Source: Helicobacter saguini (lineage in GTDB: Bacteria; Campylobacterota; Campylobacteria; Campylobacterales; Helicobacteraceae). Taken from it: a stretch of DNA of 64,000 bases. The notes beneath the pieces were generated by a model. That model was not told the origin of the DNA. It saw only the letters and a list, made by a program, of their open reading frames with translations, and made no database searches. The number at the start of each line of letters is the position of its first letter. Position 1 is the first letter of the stretch. Of this stretch, positions 35,909 to 44,604 are shown in pieces. The stretch lies in contig NZ_JRMP02000009.1 in assembly GCF_000762875.2 (NCBI RefSeq), forward strand, positions 40,041 through 104,040, read 5' to 3'. A program made the position numbers and the translations under genes.

Positions 35909-36091
35909 AGGAAAAAATTATTACACATTTTATACAGGTATGTTTTATATGTTGTAATGTTATTTTTAGACTTTAATATTATACACGAAAACGCCCTAAA
36001 ATACAGAATCTAGTCTTATTTTGTAGTATATTTATAAAAAAGAGTTGCAAACTTAATATTTCTAATAATATAACTTTCTAAATAAAAACAT

Positions 36092-36184
36092 CTATTTTTT
36101 GTAAGCATAATAAAGATACCCACCGATAGATACAATAACAACAACAACTAAAAACATAAGTAAAATCATATCTAATACTTCCAT
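36092..36184 (-). CDS. 30-residue single-pass membrane protein
   Basis: A short frame of 30 codons: MEVLDMILLM, then a Val-rich transmembrane stretch, then a short basic tail YAYKK. AAGGA lies seven bases before the ATG. It sits in an otherwise empty region between the lipoprotein and the YwqK-like gene. The combination of a good ribosome site and a clean membrane span supports a real small protein. Function unknown. Confidence 0.5.
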   Translation of the reverse strand: MEVLDMILLMFLVVVVIVSIGGYLYYAYKK

Positions 36185-36323
36185 ATAAATCCTTAATAAA
36201 AATAAAAAACAAATAGATTCTATCATCTAAATAAAAAGAATAAGATTCTGTAACATTATTATCAAAATATTTAAAAATTACATATAAAATAAGTATTTTA
36301 TAGAATCTAATAAAGAACACAAA

Positions 36324-36998
36324 ATGAAAAAAACATTGCCATTGCTTATTGTTATTGCGCTTACGATATTCATAGGATATAAGATTACTCATGAGATAGA
36401 TGAGGATGAGTTGCATTTGTATGAAAATTTTAATGATAAAAATGAGCTAATAAGTCAAGTTGAATATCTAACAGATTCTAACCATAAATTTATCGTGTGT
36501 GCAAGTAGGGATGGGCAGATGCCTTGCAAGGAGATAGAGGGGCTGCGTCATGGCTTTAGTAAGTGGTATAAAGACGGCGTTTTGGAATACGTTGATATTT
36601 TTAATCACGGCAAGCTAGAAAAATCCACATTATTTTATAAAAATGGGCTTAAAAATCACGAGAGCATTTTCCAGCATGGCAGGGTTATAAAGGAGAATTT
36701 TTATGCGGATAGCCCTAGCAATGAGATTACGCAATCTATTATCCACAAAAATAATGAAACGATAAAAAAATACTACAAAAATAATAAAGTGCAAGTAGAG
36801 GAAAAATATCGTAATAATAAATTAGTAAGTCGCAAAATATATAATGATGAGGGCGTAATGGAGCGATTAGAAGAATATGGTGGCTTTGGGAATGGCGACC
36901 CGTTTAATAATTTTATGGATGATTTTGATACGTTTGAAAAAGAGTTTGAATACGAAGAATTACCAAATCAGTTTGATAAAAACGGAATGTGGATTTAG
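36324..36998 (+). CDS. MORN/YwqK-like repeat protein
   Basis: 224 residues with one N-terminal membrane anchor (residues 4-20) and then repeated short strands typical of MORN/YwqK proteins: GFSKWYKDGVLEYVDIF, GKLEKSTLFYKNGLKNHESIF, GRVIKENFY, NETIKKYYKNNKVQVEEKY. Some YwqK proteins are immunity or antitoxin factors, but most are uncharacterised. It is acidic at the C-terminus. The next gene is convergent. Confidence 0.7.
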   Translation: MKKTLPLLIVIALTIFIGYKITHEIDEDELHLYENFNDKNELISQVEYLTDSNHKFIVCASRDGQMPCKEIEGLRHGFSKWYKDGVLEYVDIFNHGKLEKSTLFYKNGLKNHESIFQHGRVIKENFYADSPSNEITQSIIHKNNETIKKYYKNNKVQVEEKYRNNKLVSRKIYNDEGVMERLEEYGGFGNGDPFNNFMDDFDTFEKEFEYEELPNQFDKNGMWI

Positions 36999-37005
36999 GA
37001 TTTCT

Positions 37006-37395
37006 TTAATGTTCTTCACCTAAAATTACACATATTACACCAATAAAGCCAACTGCTATGCCTATGTATTGTTGCAATGTTAAATTTGGCGTAAAGAACA
37101 CAAAAGAAATAAATAAAATGCCAATTAACCCAACTATTTCCCATATAGAATATGCCACTCCAAGTGCTATTTCACGCAATGCAAGAGACATGCAATAATA
37201 AGAAAGTGCAATCATAAAAAGTAAATTAATCTTAGCAAGAGTAGCATTTGAAATACTAAGTGTAAAAAGTGAGATACTATAAACATCAAAAGATTCTAAA
37301 ATCTTAGGGATGCCCTGCAGTAATCCTACTGCACTTACCTCTAATAAAATTGCAATAATTAAAAACACCCAAGCAAAAATACGTTTATTACTCAC
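37006..37395 (-). CDS. Small multidrug resistance (SMR) family transporter
   Basis: 129 residues with four hydrophobic helices. The essential glutamate of SMR pumps lies in helix 1 (ILLEVSAVGLLQG), and the family block REIALGVAYSIWEIVGLIG is in helix 3. SMR proteins work as antiparallel dimers, exporting cations such as guanidinium, quaternary ammonium or polyamines. The start is GTG at 37395, with AAGGA upstream. One of the usual paired genes (mdtI/mdtJ) would be expected but is not adjacent. Confidence 0.88.
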   Translation of the reverse strand: MSNKRIFAWVFLIIAILLEVSAVGLLQGIPKILESFDVYSISLFTLSISNATLAKINLLFMIALSYYCMSLALREIALGVAYSIWEIVGLIGILFISFVFFTPNLTLQQYIGIAVGFIGVICVILGEEH

Positions 37396-37638
37396 TTTTA
37401 TTTCCTTACATTATAAATTTCATAGCTTTAATACGTTAGCATAAAACTTTCAATACGAAATTTATTACATACATTTCATTAATGCAATGTTTTATATTTT
37501 GTTATTTTCTATCTTAAAAGACCATATTATTTTATATTTTTTTTTAATTTTATTTTAAATTAAGGTAATTTTAGATATAATTAAGCTTCATTTTTGTTTA
37601 TTGTTTATTTTTGAATTAAATAAAACTTAAATGATTAT

Positions 37639-37723
37639 GCGGAAGTGGCGAAATTGGCAGACGCACTAGACTTAGGATCTAGCGCCGCAAGGCATGGAGG
37701 TTCAAGTCCTCTCTTCCGCACCA
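37639..37723 (+). tRNA. tRNA-Leu (anticodon UAG)
   Basis: Acceptor GCGGAAG pairs with CTTCCGC. The anticodon loop is CTTAGGA with TAG as anticodon. There is a long variable arm, TTCAAGTCC as the T loop region, and an encoded CCA end. Confidence 0.97.
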
Positions 37724-37771
37724 TTTTAAATTAGTTTAGATTCTAAACGCGAAATTTTGTTATTTTTGTGT

Positions 37772-37777
37772 TATAAT
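37772..37777 (+). promoter_or_regulatory. Probable -10 box of tRNA-Gly and trl
   Basis: TATAAT 12 bases before the tRNA-Gly gene, correctly placed for a start a few bases before the acceptor stem. Confidence 0.65.
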
Positions 37778-37788
37778 TTAGCTTTTTT

Positions 37789-37863
37789 GCGGGAATAGCT
37801 CAGTGGTAGAGCACAACCTTGCCAAGGTTGGGGCCGCGGGTTCGATCCCCGTTTCCCGCTCCA
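37789..37863 (+). tRNA. tRNA-Gly (anticodon GCC)
   Basis: Acceptor GCGGGAA pairs with TTCCCGC. The anticodon loop is CTTGCCAAG with anticodon GCC, the T loop is GTTCGATCC, and the CCA end is encoded. A lipoprotein start follows 21 bases later. Confidence 0.97.
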
Positions 37864-37884
37864 TTTTTTATACAAGGATATGAA

Positions 37885-38208
37885 ATGAAAGTTAGTTCTG
37901 TTAAAAAAGCTGTTTTGGCTTTGGGTATGAGTGGTTTAGCTCTTTTTGTTGCAGGATGTGCTGCTCCACATCCAACAGGTGTGTTATTTACGTCTACTAC
38001 CACTCCTGTTTCTGGTATTGAGACCAAGTACTCAAAAACTGGTCAAGCAAGTTGTGTTAGCTATTTGAGTTTGTATGCTGGTGGAGATTGCTCAGTAGAA
38101 GCTGCTGCTAAGGCCGGTGGTATTACTACTATTAAGTCAGTTGATTTTCAATCTACAAACTACTTAGGTTTGTATGGTAAATATACTACAATCGTTAAAG
38201 GCGATTAA
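37885..38208 (+). CDS. TRL (tRNA-associated locus) lipoprotein
   Basis: 107 residues from ATG 37885; the frame is open further upstream into the tRNA but AAGGA sits before 37885. Lipoprotein signal peptide with lipobox FVAGC (Cys25). The mature part is Ser/Thr/Gly-rich and resembles TRL-family lipoproteins, named for their position among tRNA genes in Helicobacter and Campylobacter. It lies between tRNA-Gly and tRNA-Leu, which supports the call. Role unknown. Confidence 0.85.
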   Translation: MKVSSVKKAVLALGMSGLALFVAGCAAPHPTGVLFTSTTTPVSGIETKYSKTGQASCVSYLSLYAGGDCSVEAAAKAGGITTIKSVDFQSTNYLGLYGKYTTIVKGD

Positions 38209-38238
38209 TTAATTCTATTTTAGTTAGGATTTGTGGGC

Positions 38239-38271
38239 AATGTGTATTTAGGTATACACGTTGTTTTTTTT
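38239..38271 (+). terminator. Rho-independent terminator of trl
   Basis: Arms AATGTGTAT 38239-38247 and ATACACGTT 38254-38262 (one G-T pair), followed by a run of eight T that touches the first base of the next tRNA. Confidence 0.75.
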
Positions 38272-38359
38272 GCCCAGGTGGTGGAATTGGTAGACACAAG
38301 GGACTTAAAATCCCTCGGATATTGCTTCCGTGCCGGTTCAAGTCCGGCTTTGGGCACCA
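38272..38359 (+). tRNA. tRNA-Leu (anticodon UAA)
   Basis: Acceptor GCCCAGG pairs with TTTGGGC with two G-T pairs. The anticodon loop is ACTTAAAAT with TAA as anticodon. It has a long variable arm and an encoded CCA. Confidence 0.96.
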
Positions 38360-38404
38360 CTTTGGTTTAGTTTTTTTAATTTTAAAAGTTTGAAATCTTG
38401 GTAT

Positions 38405-38479
38405 GGCGACATAGCCAAGCGGTAAGGCATGAGCCTGCAAAGCTCTGATTCCTCGGTTCGATTCCGAGTGTCGCCTCCA
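38405..38479 (+). tRNA. tRNA-Cys (anticodon GCA)
   Basis: Acceptor GGCGACA pairs with TGTCGCC. The anticodon loop has GCA (CTGCAAA), the T loop is GGTTCGATTCC, and the CCA end is encoded. Confidence 0.97.
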
Positions 38480-38526
38480 TTTAATTGATTTTTTAGACTA
38501 TTTAGAATCTAGATTCTACATTAAAG

Positions 38527-38613
38527 CGAGAGATGGCTGAGTGGTCGAAAGCGGCGGTCTTGAAAACCGTTGAGGCAAAACCTCCGGGGGTTCGAATCCC
38601 TCTCTCTCGGCCA
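38527..38613 (+). tRNA. tRNA-Ser (anticodon UGA)
   Basis: Acceptor CGAGAGA pairs with TCTCTCG. The anticodon loop is CTTGAAA with TGA. It has a long class II variable arm, T loop GTTCGAATC, discriminator G and encoded CCA. Confidence 0.96.
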
Positions 38614-38740
38614 TAATACTGAATATTACATTCTTTGGATTAAATTTTACAAATTTATTGTTTATATATAATATGTATTAATCATTCAAAAAGTATTTGT
38701 ATTTAAAAAATTTAGATTCCAAAAAGACACAAATATTTCT

Positions 38741-38746
38741 TATAAT
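38741..38746 (+). promoter_or_regulatory. Probable -10 box of murA
   Basis: TATAAT 30 bases before the murA ATG, downstream of the tRNA cluster. Confidence 0.5.
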
Positions 38747-38775
38747 TAATGTTTATTTCAAATGCAAGGAATCTT

Positions 38776-40332
38776 ATGGATTATTTAGAGATATATGGGG
38801 GGGCGAAATTAAGTGGGGCGGTGGATATTAGTGGGAGTAAAAATGCGGCGTTGCCACTTTTGGCGTTAAGTATATTATCGCGTGGTGATTTTCATATCAC
38901 AAACTTGCCAAATGTCGCTGATATAAATACTTTTTGCAACTTGCTAGTTATGCTTGGGAGTGATGTTAAGAATGTAGATTTTATAGAATCTAAACACGTA
39001 GAATCTAAAAATATAGATTCTAAAAAACATACTAAAAATATAGAATCTAAAGACAAAGATTCTAATCATAAAAAAGATTCCATAGAATCTAAAGATTCTA
39101 AAAGTGCGACAAAGCGTAAGGATTCTAAAAACATAGATGTTTCGCTATCGCTCAACATGACAAAAGGGAATATAGAATCTAACATGACGAGAGAAAACAT
39201 AGAATCTAACTCCACAGATTCCAAAAAAACGCACAAAGATTCTAAAAACCCCCACGAAAAAATAATCAACACACAAAACATAAACAGCACAAAAGCAATC
39301 TATGACATCGTGCGAAAAATGCGTGCTAGCATCCTTGTGCTAGGACCACTGCTGACAAGATTTGGCAAGTGCGAGGTAAGCCTGCCAGGTGGTTGTGCCA
39401 TCGGCGCTCGTCCTGTGGATTTACACATTAAGGCAATGCAGCAGCTTGGCGCGCACGTGCAGGTAAAAGGCGGCTACATTCACGCTGAGGCAAAAAAGGG
39501 CTTAAAGGGCTGTGACATCGTCTTTGACAAAATCACGGTCACAGGCACTAGCAACGTGGTGATGGCAGCCGCCCTTGCTAGCGGGCAGACGCGCATAATC
39601 AACGCCGCAAAAGAGCCAGAGGTCGTGCAGGTGTGCGAGGAATTGAAACGCGCCGGGCTAGATATAAGCGGTATCGGCAGCCCTGAAATACGCATTTATG
39701 GCACGGGCGGGGAGCTGCTTGACTTCCCAACTATTCGCGTTATCCCTGATAGAATCGAGGCTGGGACATATCTTTGTGCGGGCGCGATTACAAATTCGAG
39801 CATTGAGGTGCGTGGCGTGATTTTGGAGCATATAGAATCTATTTTGCAAAAACTGCAAGAAATCGGCTTTGGCGTGGAGATTTTGGCTACTAAAGATTCT
39901 AAGAATGCAGAAAATATCCGCCTTTTGAGTGCGAAAAAAATGAAAGCCTTTCGCATTACAACGACTGAATATCCGGGCTTCCCAACCGATATGCAAGCGC
40001 AGTTTATGGCGTTATCCACGCGGTGTGAGGGTAGTAGTTTTATTAAGGAGACGCTGTTTGAAAATCGCTTTATGCACGCAAGTGAGCTGCAGCGGCTTGG
40101 CGCGAATATCACCATTGATAGCAATGTCGCACAGATTGTCGGTCCTACGCAGTTAATCGGGGCGGATGTGATGGCGACTGATTTACGCGCTAGCTCGGCT
40201 TTAATCTTAGCCGCCCTTGTGGCAAAAGGCGTTACAAAAATCCACAGAATCTACCACCTTGATAGAGGCTATGAAAGTATAGAATCTAAGCTAACAAACC
40301 TTGGCGCGAAAATCAAACGGGGGAAAGAGTAA
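38776..40332 (+). CDS. murA: UDP-N-acetylglucosamine 1-carboxyvinyltransferase
   Basis: First committed step of peptidoglycan synthesis: transfer of enolpyruvate to UDP-GlcNAc. I start at ATG 38776 (AAGGA upstream; [12 protein letters not shown] is the family N-terminus), nine codons after an earlier in-frame start. The catalytic cysteine is Cys207 in [15 protein letters not shown], which is Cys115 in E. coli. The shift of about 92 residues shows one large insert at roughly 69-170, made almost purely of IESK/DSK octamer units and lying just before the catalytic loop. The rest is canonical ([32 protein letters not shown]). Essential enzyme, so the insert must be tolerated. Confidence 0.96.
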   Translation: MDYLEIYGGAKLSGAVDISGSKNAALPLLALSILSRGDFHITNLPNVADINTFCNLLVMLGSDVKNVDFIESKHVESKNIDSKKHTKNIESKDKDSNHKKDSIESKDSKSATKRKDSKNIDVSLSLNMTKGNIESNMTRENIESNSTDSKKTHKDSKNPHEKIINTQNINSTKAIYDIVRKMRASILVLGPLLTRFGKCEVSLPGGCAIGARPVDLHIKAMQQLGAHVQVKGGYIHAEAKKGLKGCDIVFDKITVTGTSNVVMAAALASGQTRIINAAKEPEVVQVCEELKRAGLDISGIGSPEIRIYGTGGELLDFPTIRVIPDRIEAGTYLCAGAITNSSIEVRGVILEHIESILQKLQEIGFGVEILATKDSKNAENIRLLSAKKMKAFRITTTEYPGFPTDMQAQFMALSTRCEGSSFIKETLFENRFMHASELQRLGANITIDSNVAQIVGPTQLIGADVMATDLRASSALILAALVAKGVTKIHRIYHLDRGYESIESKLTNLGAKIKRGKE

Positions 40333-41484
40333 TCACAACACATTTTTTAAAATGCGCAAGGCAATCATCGTGTTATTATTGTTCATAAAATGGATTTTTG
40401 GGTAGGTTTCATAGAGTTTTTTGAATAGTTCGCCACTCATTTTTAGCCCTATCTCACGCTCATTCTCTTTGCTTTCACTCAAAGCATTTTGCAGATTTTC
40501 AAGCCAAATATCAGGGATATAAACACCAGGCAATTTATCATGCAAAAATTTCGCGCTTTTATAACGCAAAACAGGGAAAAATCCAAGCATCAAAGCACAA
40601 TTTTTACCATGTTTTTTGTTGAAAATCTCACAAGATTCAATAAGCTCACTTGCTACATTTATATCAAAAATAGGCTGGGTGAAAAGTGCTATAGCTCCAG
40701 CTTTTATCTTGCTTTCCATTTTGTTTTTTAGAATCTGCATATTTTTTGCATACGAGTTGATTACACTAAATGCGTAAATTTGCTTTAGCGGTTCTTTTAG
40801 CTCATTTTCAGCGCTATCTTTTCCTTGATTTAGTAGCGAAATAATCCTTAAAATCTCAAGGCTATTTCCCTCAAAAACTGCCTTTGCTTGTGGCTGGTCG
40901 CCAAGTTTGAGTGGGTCGCCACTAAGGGCTAAAAATAGTCGAATGTCAAAATCATTTAGTCCCATAATCTCACCGCAAAGTGCTAAAGAATTTCTATCAC
41001 GCATTGAAATAGTGCAAATTAAGGGCTTTTTTATTTTTTTTTGTAATTTAATACTTGCAAGTCCAGAGTTTTGTTTTAAAATGGCTAAGGGAGAATCTGT
41101 GCATACAAAGGCGTCAATATTTATAGTATCTTTGTTTGTTTGATTCTTTATATTTTTAGAATCTTTTTGTAGATTTTTAGAATCTTGCAGGTTTTTTTGC
41201 ATACAAGACGTGTTAGTAGAATCTGTATTTGAATTAGATTCTATAAAGTTATGATTTTTAGAACTTTCTATCTTAGAATCTAGCGAATTTGAAATATTAT
41301 CCACAAGGCTTAATCTAGATTCTATAAATTCTTTGGTTAAGTTATTAGTTTCTAATCCAGCCTTTTGCACCTTTTTTATTAGATTTTCCACGCTCCCACT
41401 TTTTTCAGGACAAAGCTCGTAGGTTAGGCACTTTGGAGAGTGAATCTTAGCTATAAAATCTTCAATTATGTCGCTATTTTGCAT
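40333..41484 (-). CDS. metF: Methylenetetrahydrofolate reductase-like protein
   Basis: 383 residues with the TIM-barrel blocks of MTHFR: TYELCPEKSGS near the start, AFVCTDSPLA, TISMRDRNSLALCGEIMGL, FLALSGDPLKLGDQPQAKAVFE and GAIALFTQPIFD. It would make 5-methyl-THF for methionine synthesis using FAD. An octamer-built insert lies at about residues 60-120. It resembles the epsilonproteobacterial type rather than E. coli MetF, so the symbol is given by function. It is convergent with murA, whose stop abuts it. Confidence 0.8.
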   Translation of the reverse strand: MQNSDIIEDFIAKIHSPKCLTYELCPEKSGSVENLIKKVQKAGLETNNLTKEFIESRLSLVDNISNSLDSKIESSKNHNFIESNSNTDSTNTSCMQKNLQDSKNLQKDSKNIKNQTNKDTINIDAFVCTDSPLAILKQNSGLASIKLQKKIKKPLICTISMRDRNSLALCGEIMGLNDFDIRLFLALSGDPLKLGDQPQAKAVFEGNSLEILRIISLLNQGKDSAENELKEPLKQIYAFSVINSYAKNMQILKNKMESKIKAGAIALFTQPIFDINVASELIESCEIFNKKHGKNCALMLGFFPVLRYKSAKFLHDKLPGVYIPDIWLENLQNALSESKENEREIGLKMSGELFKKLYETYPKIHFMNNNNTMIALRILKNVL

Positions 41485-41852
41485 TATTTTTAACCTTAGT
41501 TTAGAATCTAGATTCTATATTTTTAAAATCTAAAATTATAACATAAAATTAAAAATACAATACATATTTATTAAGTTTTAGCTAGAATTAAGCTAGCAAA
41601 AATATTTTAGAAAAACATAATCTTTGTCACTAATATTTGTATAAAAACACTTTCTTTTTTAAACTCTACATTGCTATTAATTAAGTGATTAAGTCAATTT
41701 TATACTTTGATGTTGCATAGTTTGATATTTGGCATAGAAATTTAAAATTTCTTCTCCTTATTTAATGAATAATATTAAAAACCAGCCAATTGTGCTATAT
41801 TTTCCTATTTATCATTTAATAGATTATCTTTATAGCTTTTAGGTATCTTAAT
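41485..41852. other. Intergenic region without recognised content
   Basis: 368 bp of AT-rich DNA between metF and a small hypothetical gene. It has one octamer palindrome near 41502-41517 and a short TAGCT/AGCTA hairpin near 41580-41600. No reading frame or RNA gene is evident. Confidence 0.5.
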
Positions 41853-42110
41853 TTATAGTGGAATAGCCTTTAATTCATTTAAAAAAGCATCAAAACTACA
41901 AAGCCTAAAACTAACATTATTATCTATTGTATAAAGCACCAAGCCATTAAATAAGTCCATATACGCCAACGCACTTAATGTCTTAGCCCCAAAAGGCTCT
42001 TTGTTTTCTATTATAAAATATGTGCTGGGACGATTTAGCATTTTATGTATAGAATCTAAGTCTATATTAGAATCTAAATCTTTATGAATGTGTAGGTTAA
42101 GTTTTTTCAT
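41853..42110 (-). CDS. Hypothetical small protein
   Basis: 85 residues, no signal peptide and no recognised motif. The N-terminal LNLHIHKDLDSNIDLDSIHKML contains two octamer-coded segments, and the rest looks like a compact alpha/beta fold. AAGG lies before the ATG. It stands alone between two non-coding gaps. Real coding is likely from the ribosome site and codon pattern. Confidence 0.5.
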   Translation of the reverse strand: MKKLNLHIHKDLDSNIDLDSIHKMLNRPSTYFIIENKEPFGAKTLSALAYMDLFNGLVLYTIDNNVSFRLCSFDAFLNELKAIPL

Positions 42111-42365
42111 AATAAAACCTTTTTATAATCATTATTTTTAATGCTAAAATTACACTTTTAATCCATAGATTCTATAGAATCTTTTAAGGACATAGATAAA
42201 TGTATGACAAAAATTTAGGTAAAGAGAGTTTAAAGACTATGTGTTACTCCACCAGATTCTATTTGATTATGCTAATATGTATTTAAAATTTTTGTTAATT
42301 TAGATTCTATAAAGTCGTTGTATTATTTTGATATCGTTTGTGCGAAATTTTTTTAAGGTTTTATA

Positions 42366-43553
42366 TTGCTTGGATTAGGATTAGGTGAGATTATTTTGAT
42401 TTTGGTGGTCGCCATAATCGTGCTAGGACCAGACAAACTGCCTAATGCGATAATCGAAGTGGCGAAATTTTTCCGCGTTATAAAAAAGACAATGCAGGAT
42501 GCCCGCGACACGCTTGATAGAGAGGTGAATTTGAGCGAGTTAAAACGCGAGGCTGACGAGTATAAAGAGAAGCTGCAAAGCAGCATTGACATTACAAAAG
42601 AGGTCAAAGATGTGAAATTGATTGCGGATATAAAGCAGGATATGAATGATATTGAGCATCTTTTTAGTGATTTTGAGCCTAAAATTGTGGGGCGAGATTC
42701 TACGTCGTTGCGAGCTAGCGAAGCAATCCAAAATAAAGATTCTAAAGATTCTGCGGTTGTTTCAAGTGGAAATGAGAAAACTATAGAATCTAATGTAACT
42801 TTTAGTAACATTACTCCAAAGGAAATAAAAATAGGAGAAAATAAAACAATAGATTCTAATATTTCTAATAAAAATAATGAAAAGTTAGAAAATATAGAAT
42901 CTAGTGAGCCAAAAAAACGTGGTAGAAAACCTAAGAATATAGAATCTACTTTGCAAGATTCTATAGAATCTAATGAAAATGATAAACCAAAAAAACGTGG
43001 GAGAAAGCCAAAAGATTCTAAAGATTCTATAGAATCTAATACTCCTAAAAAGCGTGGTAGAAAGCCAAAAAATGAATCATTAAGCCAAGAGAGCATTAAA
43101 GCAAGTCAAGTAAAAAAAATAGATTCTAAAACTACAGAATCTATAATAAAAAATTCTAAAAAATTACAAAATATAGAATCTAAAAAAGATTCTAATGTTA
43201 TGATTAATGATACAAAAAATCCTAAAAAAGATTCTAAAAAAACACAATTAGAATCTAATCCGCAAAATTCTAAAATAGAATCTAAAAAAGATACCAAAAA
43301 ACAAAAATCAAAAATTACAGAATCTGTAAGAAAAGATTCTAAAAACTTACAAAATACAGAATCTAAAAAAGATTCTAATAACTTTGGCGATAGCAAAAAA
43401 TCCAAAAAAGATTCTAAAGAAAAAAATCTAAAAGATTCTAAAAATCCTAATTTAGATTCTAAAAACTTAGAAAATTTAGAATCTAAAAAAGAGGAGAGTT
43501 TATCAAGTAGTTTGCGTAGCACTTTTTTAAAGCAAAGCAATCCATTTGATTAG
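42366..43553 (+). CDS. tatB: Sec-independent translocase TatB with a giant repeat tail
   Basis: The N-terminus (MLGLGLGEIILILVVAIIVLGPDKLPNAIIEVAKFFR) is a textbook TatB membrane hairpin and amphipathic helix. Translation starts at TTG 42366, with AAGG eight bases before. TatB receives twin-arginine substrates with TatC. The first 105 or so residues are ordinary; the next 290 are an octamer-built Lys/Asp/Ser/Glu tail, against about 160 residues in total for typical Helicobacter TatB. The tail holds three PKKRGRKPK units (residues 182-190, 208-216, 227-235) that look like AT-hook DNA-binding motifs, and at 42703-42730 a piece of the REP-like element read as STSLRASEAIQ. tatC follows. Confidence 0.92.
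   Translation: MLGLGLGEIILILVVAIIVLGPDKLPNAIIEVAKFFRVIKKTMQDARDTLDREVNLSELKREADEYKEKLQSSIDITKEVKDVKLIADIKQDMNDIEHLFSDFEPKIVGRDSTSLRASEAIQNKDSKDSAVVSSGNEKTIESNVTFSNITPKEIKIGENKTIDSNISNKNNEKLENIESSEPKKRGRKPKNIESTLQDSIESNENDKPKKRGRKPKDSKDSIESNTPKKRGRKPKNESLSQESIKASQVKKIDSKTTESIIKNSKKLQNIESKKDSNVMINDTKNPKKDSKKTQLESNPQNSKIESKKDTKKQKSKITESVRKDSKNLQNTESKKDSNNFGDSKKSKKDSKEKNLKDSKNPNLDSKNLENLESKKEESLSSSLRSTFLKQSNPFD
42703..42730. repeat. Partial REP-like element inside tatB
   Basis: The stretch with GTTGCGAG and CGAAGCAATCCA matches half of the dispersed GTCATTGC-type palindrome and is translated as part of TatB. Confidence 0.6.
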
Positions 43554-43666
43554 GCTAGATTCAATTAAGAAAAACACAAAAATTTTAACAATAAAAAAGG
43601 ACAAAAAGTAACAAAAGTAAATTAAAAGTTAATAATCTTTTATTTAATTAGTTTTTAAGGAAAAAT

Positions 43667-43708
43667 ATGATAAATTTTCAAATTTTAAAACACATTTCAA
43701 AAATCTAA
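43667..43708 (+). CDS. Tiny leader ORF 1 before tatC
   Basis: A 13-codon frame (MINFQILKHISKI) with a strong TTTAAGGAAAAAT site. It may be a leader peptide or a decoy; expression is unproven. Confidence 0.35.
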   Translation: MINFQILKHISKI

Positions 43709-43729
43709 AAGTTATAAAAAAGGAAACTT

Positions 43730-43771
43730 ATGAATATTAAAAATTTCAAAATAAAGAATAATTATGTTTGA
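43730..43771 (+). CDS. Tiny leader ORF 2 overlapping the tatC start
   Basis: A 13-codon frame (MNIKNFKIKNNYV) with AAAAAGGAAAC upstream. Its TGA overlaps the tatC ATG (43764) by eight bases. tatC itself has no good ribosome site, so this ORF could feed ribosomes to tatC by termination-reinitiation. Confidence 0.45.
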   Translation: MNIKNFKIKNNYV

Positions 43772-44561
43772 AGAATTACGCCCACATTTACAAGATTTAA
43801 GATTACGATTAATGATTTCGCTACTTTGCGTAATTATCGCATTTGTAGCGTGTTTTAGCTTTAATCAAGATATTTTTAACTTTATAAAACAGCCCATAGA
43901 ATCAGCATTCAAAAGCGGCGTTCAGGGCAAATTAATCCAAGTAGCCCCCGCAGAATATCTTTTTGTCGCGATAAAAGTTAGCTTTTTTAGCGCATTTATC
44001 ATCTCAATTCCTGTGATTTTTTGGCAATTTTGGCTCTTTGTCGCCCCCGGACTTTACAAACATGAAAAAAAACTTGTCCTGCCTTTCGTGCTTTTTGGCA
44101 GCATTATGTTCGCACTAGGCTTAATTTTTTGCTACATTGTGGTTTTCCCATTTATCATAAAATATGTGCTTGCTTTTGGTAACGAAGTGATAGAAGCAAA
44201 CATCGCTAGTAGCGAATATCTAGGTTTTTTTATGCGGATAATGCTTGCCTTTGGATTTGTGTTTGAGTTGCCTGTTTTAGCTTTCTTTTTAGGCAAGGTT
44301 GGACTGATAACTGATGGGACGTTAAAGCGATATTTCCGCTATGCAGTCGTGCTAATTTTTGTCATAGCCGCGATTGTCACGCCGCCTGATGTGTTGTCCC
44401 AGCTGCTTTTAGCCTTTCCTATGGTCGCCCTTTATGGCATCGCAATTTTAATTTTAAAATTTGTAAATCCAGAATCTAAGGCAGATTCTAAAGGCGAAAA
44501 GCCCAAAGATTCCCCACAAAGCGCCCTTGTTGAAGTTAAAGAAGATTCTAAAAATATTTAG
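43764..44561 (+). CDS. tatC: Sec-independent translocase TatC
   Basis: Core membrane receptor of the twin-arginine pathway. 265 residues with six helices; the N-terminal FEELRPHLQDLRLRLMISLL matches the family start (H-L-x-E-L-R pattern in degenerate form), and FWQFWLFVAPGLYKHEKKLVLPFV is the signature loop. FGFVFELPVLAFFL supplies the conserved Glu-Leu-Pro. The C-terminal tail is octamer-coded and charged. It follows tatB; initiation seems coupled to the tiny ORF at 43730. Confidence 0.95.
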   Translation: MFEELRPHLQDLRLRLMISLLCVIIAFVACFSFNQDIFNFIKQPIESAFKSGVQGKLIQVAPAEYLFVAIKVSFFSAFIISIPVIFWQFWLFVAPGLYKHEKKLVLPFVLFGSIMFALGLIFCYIVVFPFIIKYVLAFGNEVIEANIASSEYLGFFMRIMLAFGFVFELPVLAFFLGKVGLITDGTLKRYFRYAVVLIFVIAAIVTPPDVLSQLLLAFPMVALYGIAILILKFVNPESKADSKGEKPKDSPQSALVEVKEDSKNI

Positions 44562-44575
44562 ACCATAATTTTTGA

Positions 44576-44581
44576 TATAAT
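44576..44581 (+). promoter_or_regulatory. Probable -10 box of yggT
   Basis: TATAAT in the context TTTTGATATAAT, 24 bases before the yggT ATG. The same TTTTGATATAAT occurs before rfbG (45971-45982). Confidence 0.55.
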
Positions 44582-44604
44582 TTTTAATTTAATAAGGATA
44601 GATT

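Noticed and set aside
36078..36416. A 112-codon frame on the minus strand opposite the YwqK-like gene start
   Set aside because: It overlaps the well-supported plus-strand gene, has no ribosome site and no protein-like pattern. The 30-codon frame in another register of the same gap is better supported.
37819..37884. Upstream extension of the TRL lipoprotein frame
   Set aside because: It lies inside tRNA-Gly. The ATG at 37885 has its own AAGGA and begins a proper lipoprotein signal peptide.
42366..42470. TatA instead of TatB
   Set aside because: The GPDKLPNAIIEVAKFFR segment and direct linkage to tatC fit TatB; TatA has a FG-hinge and a much shorter tail.
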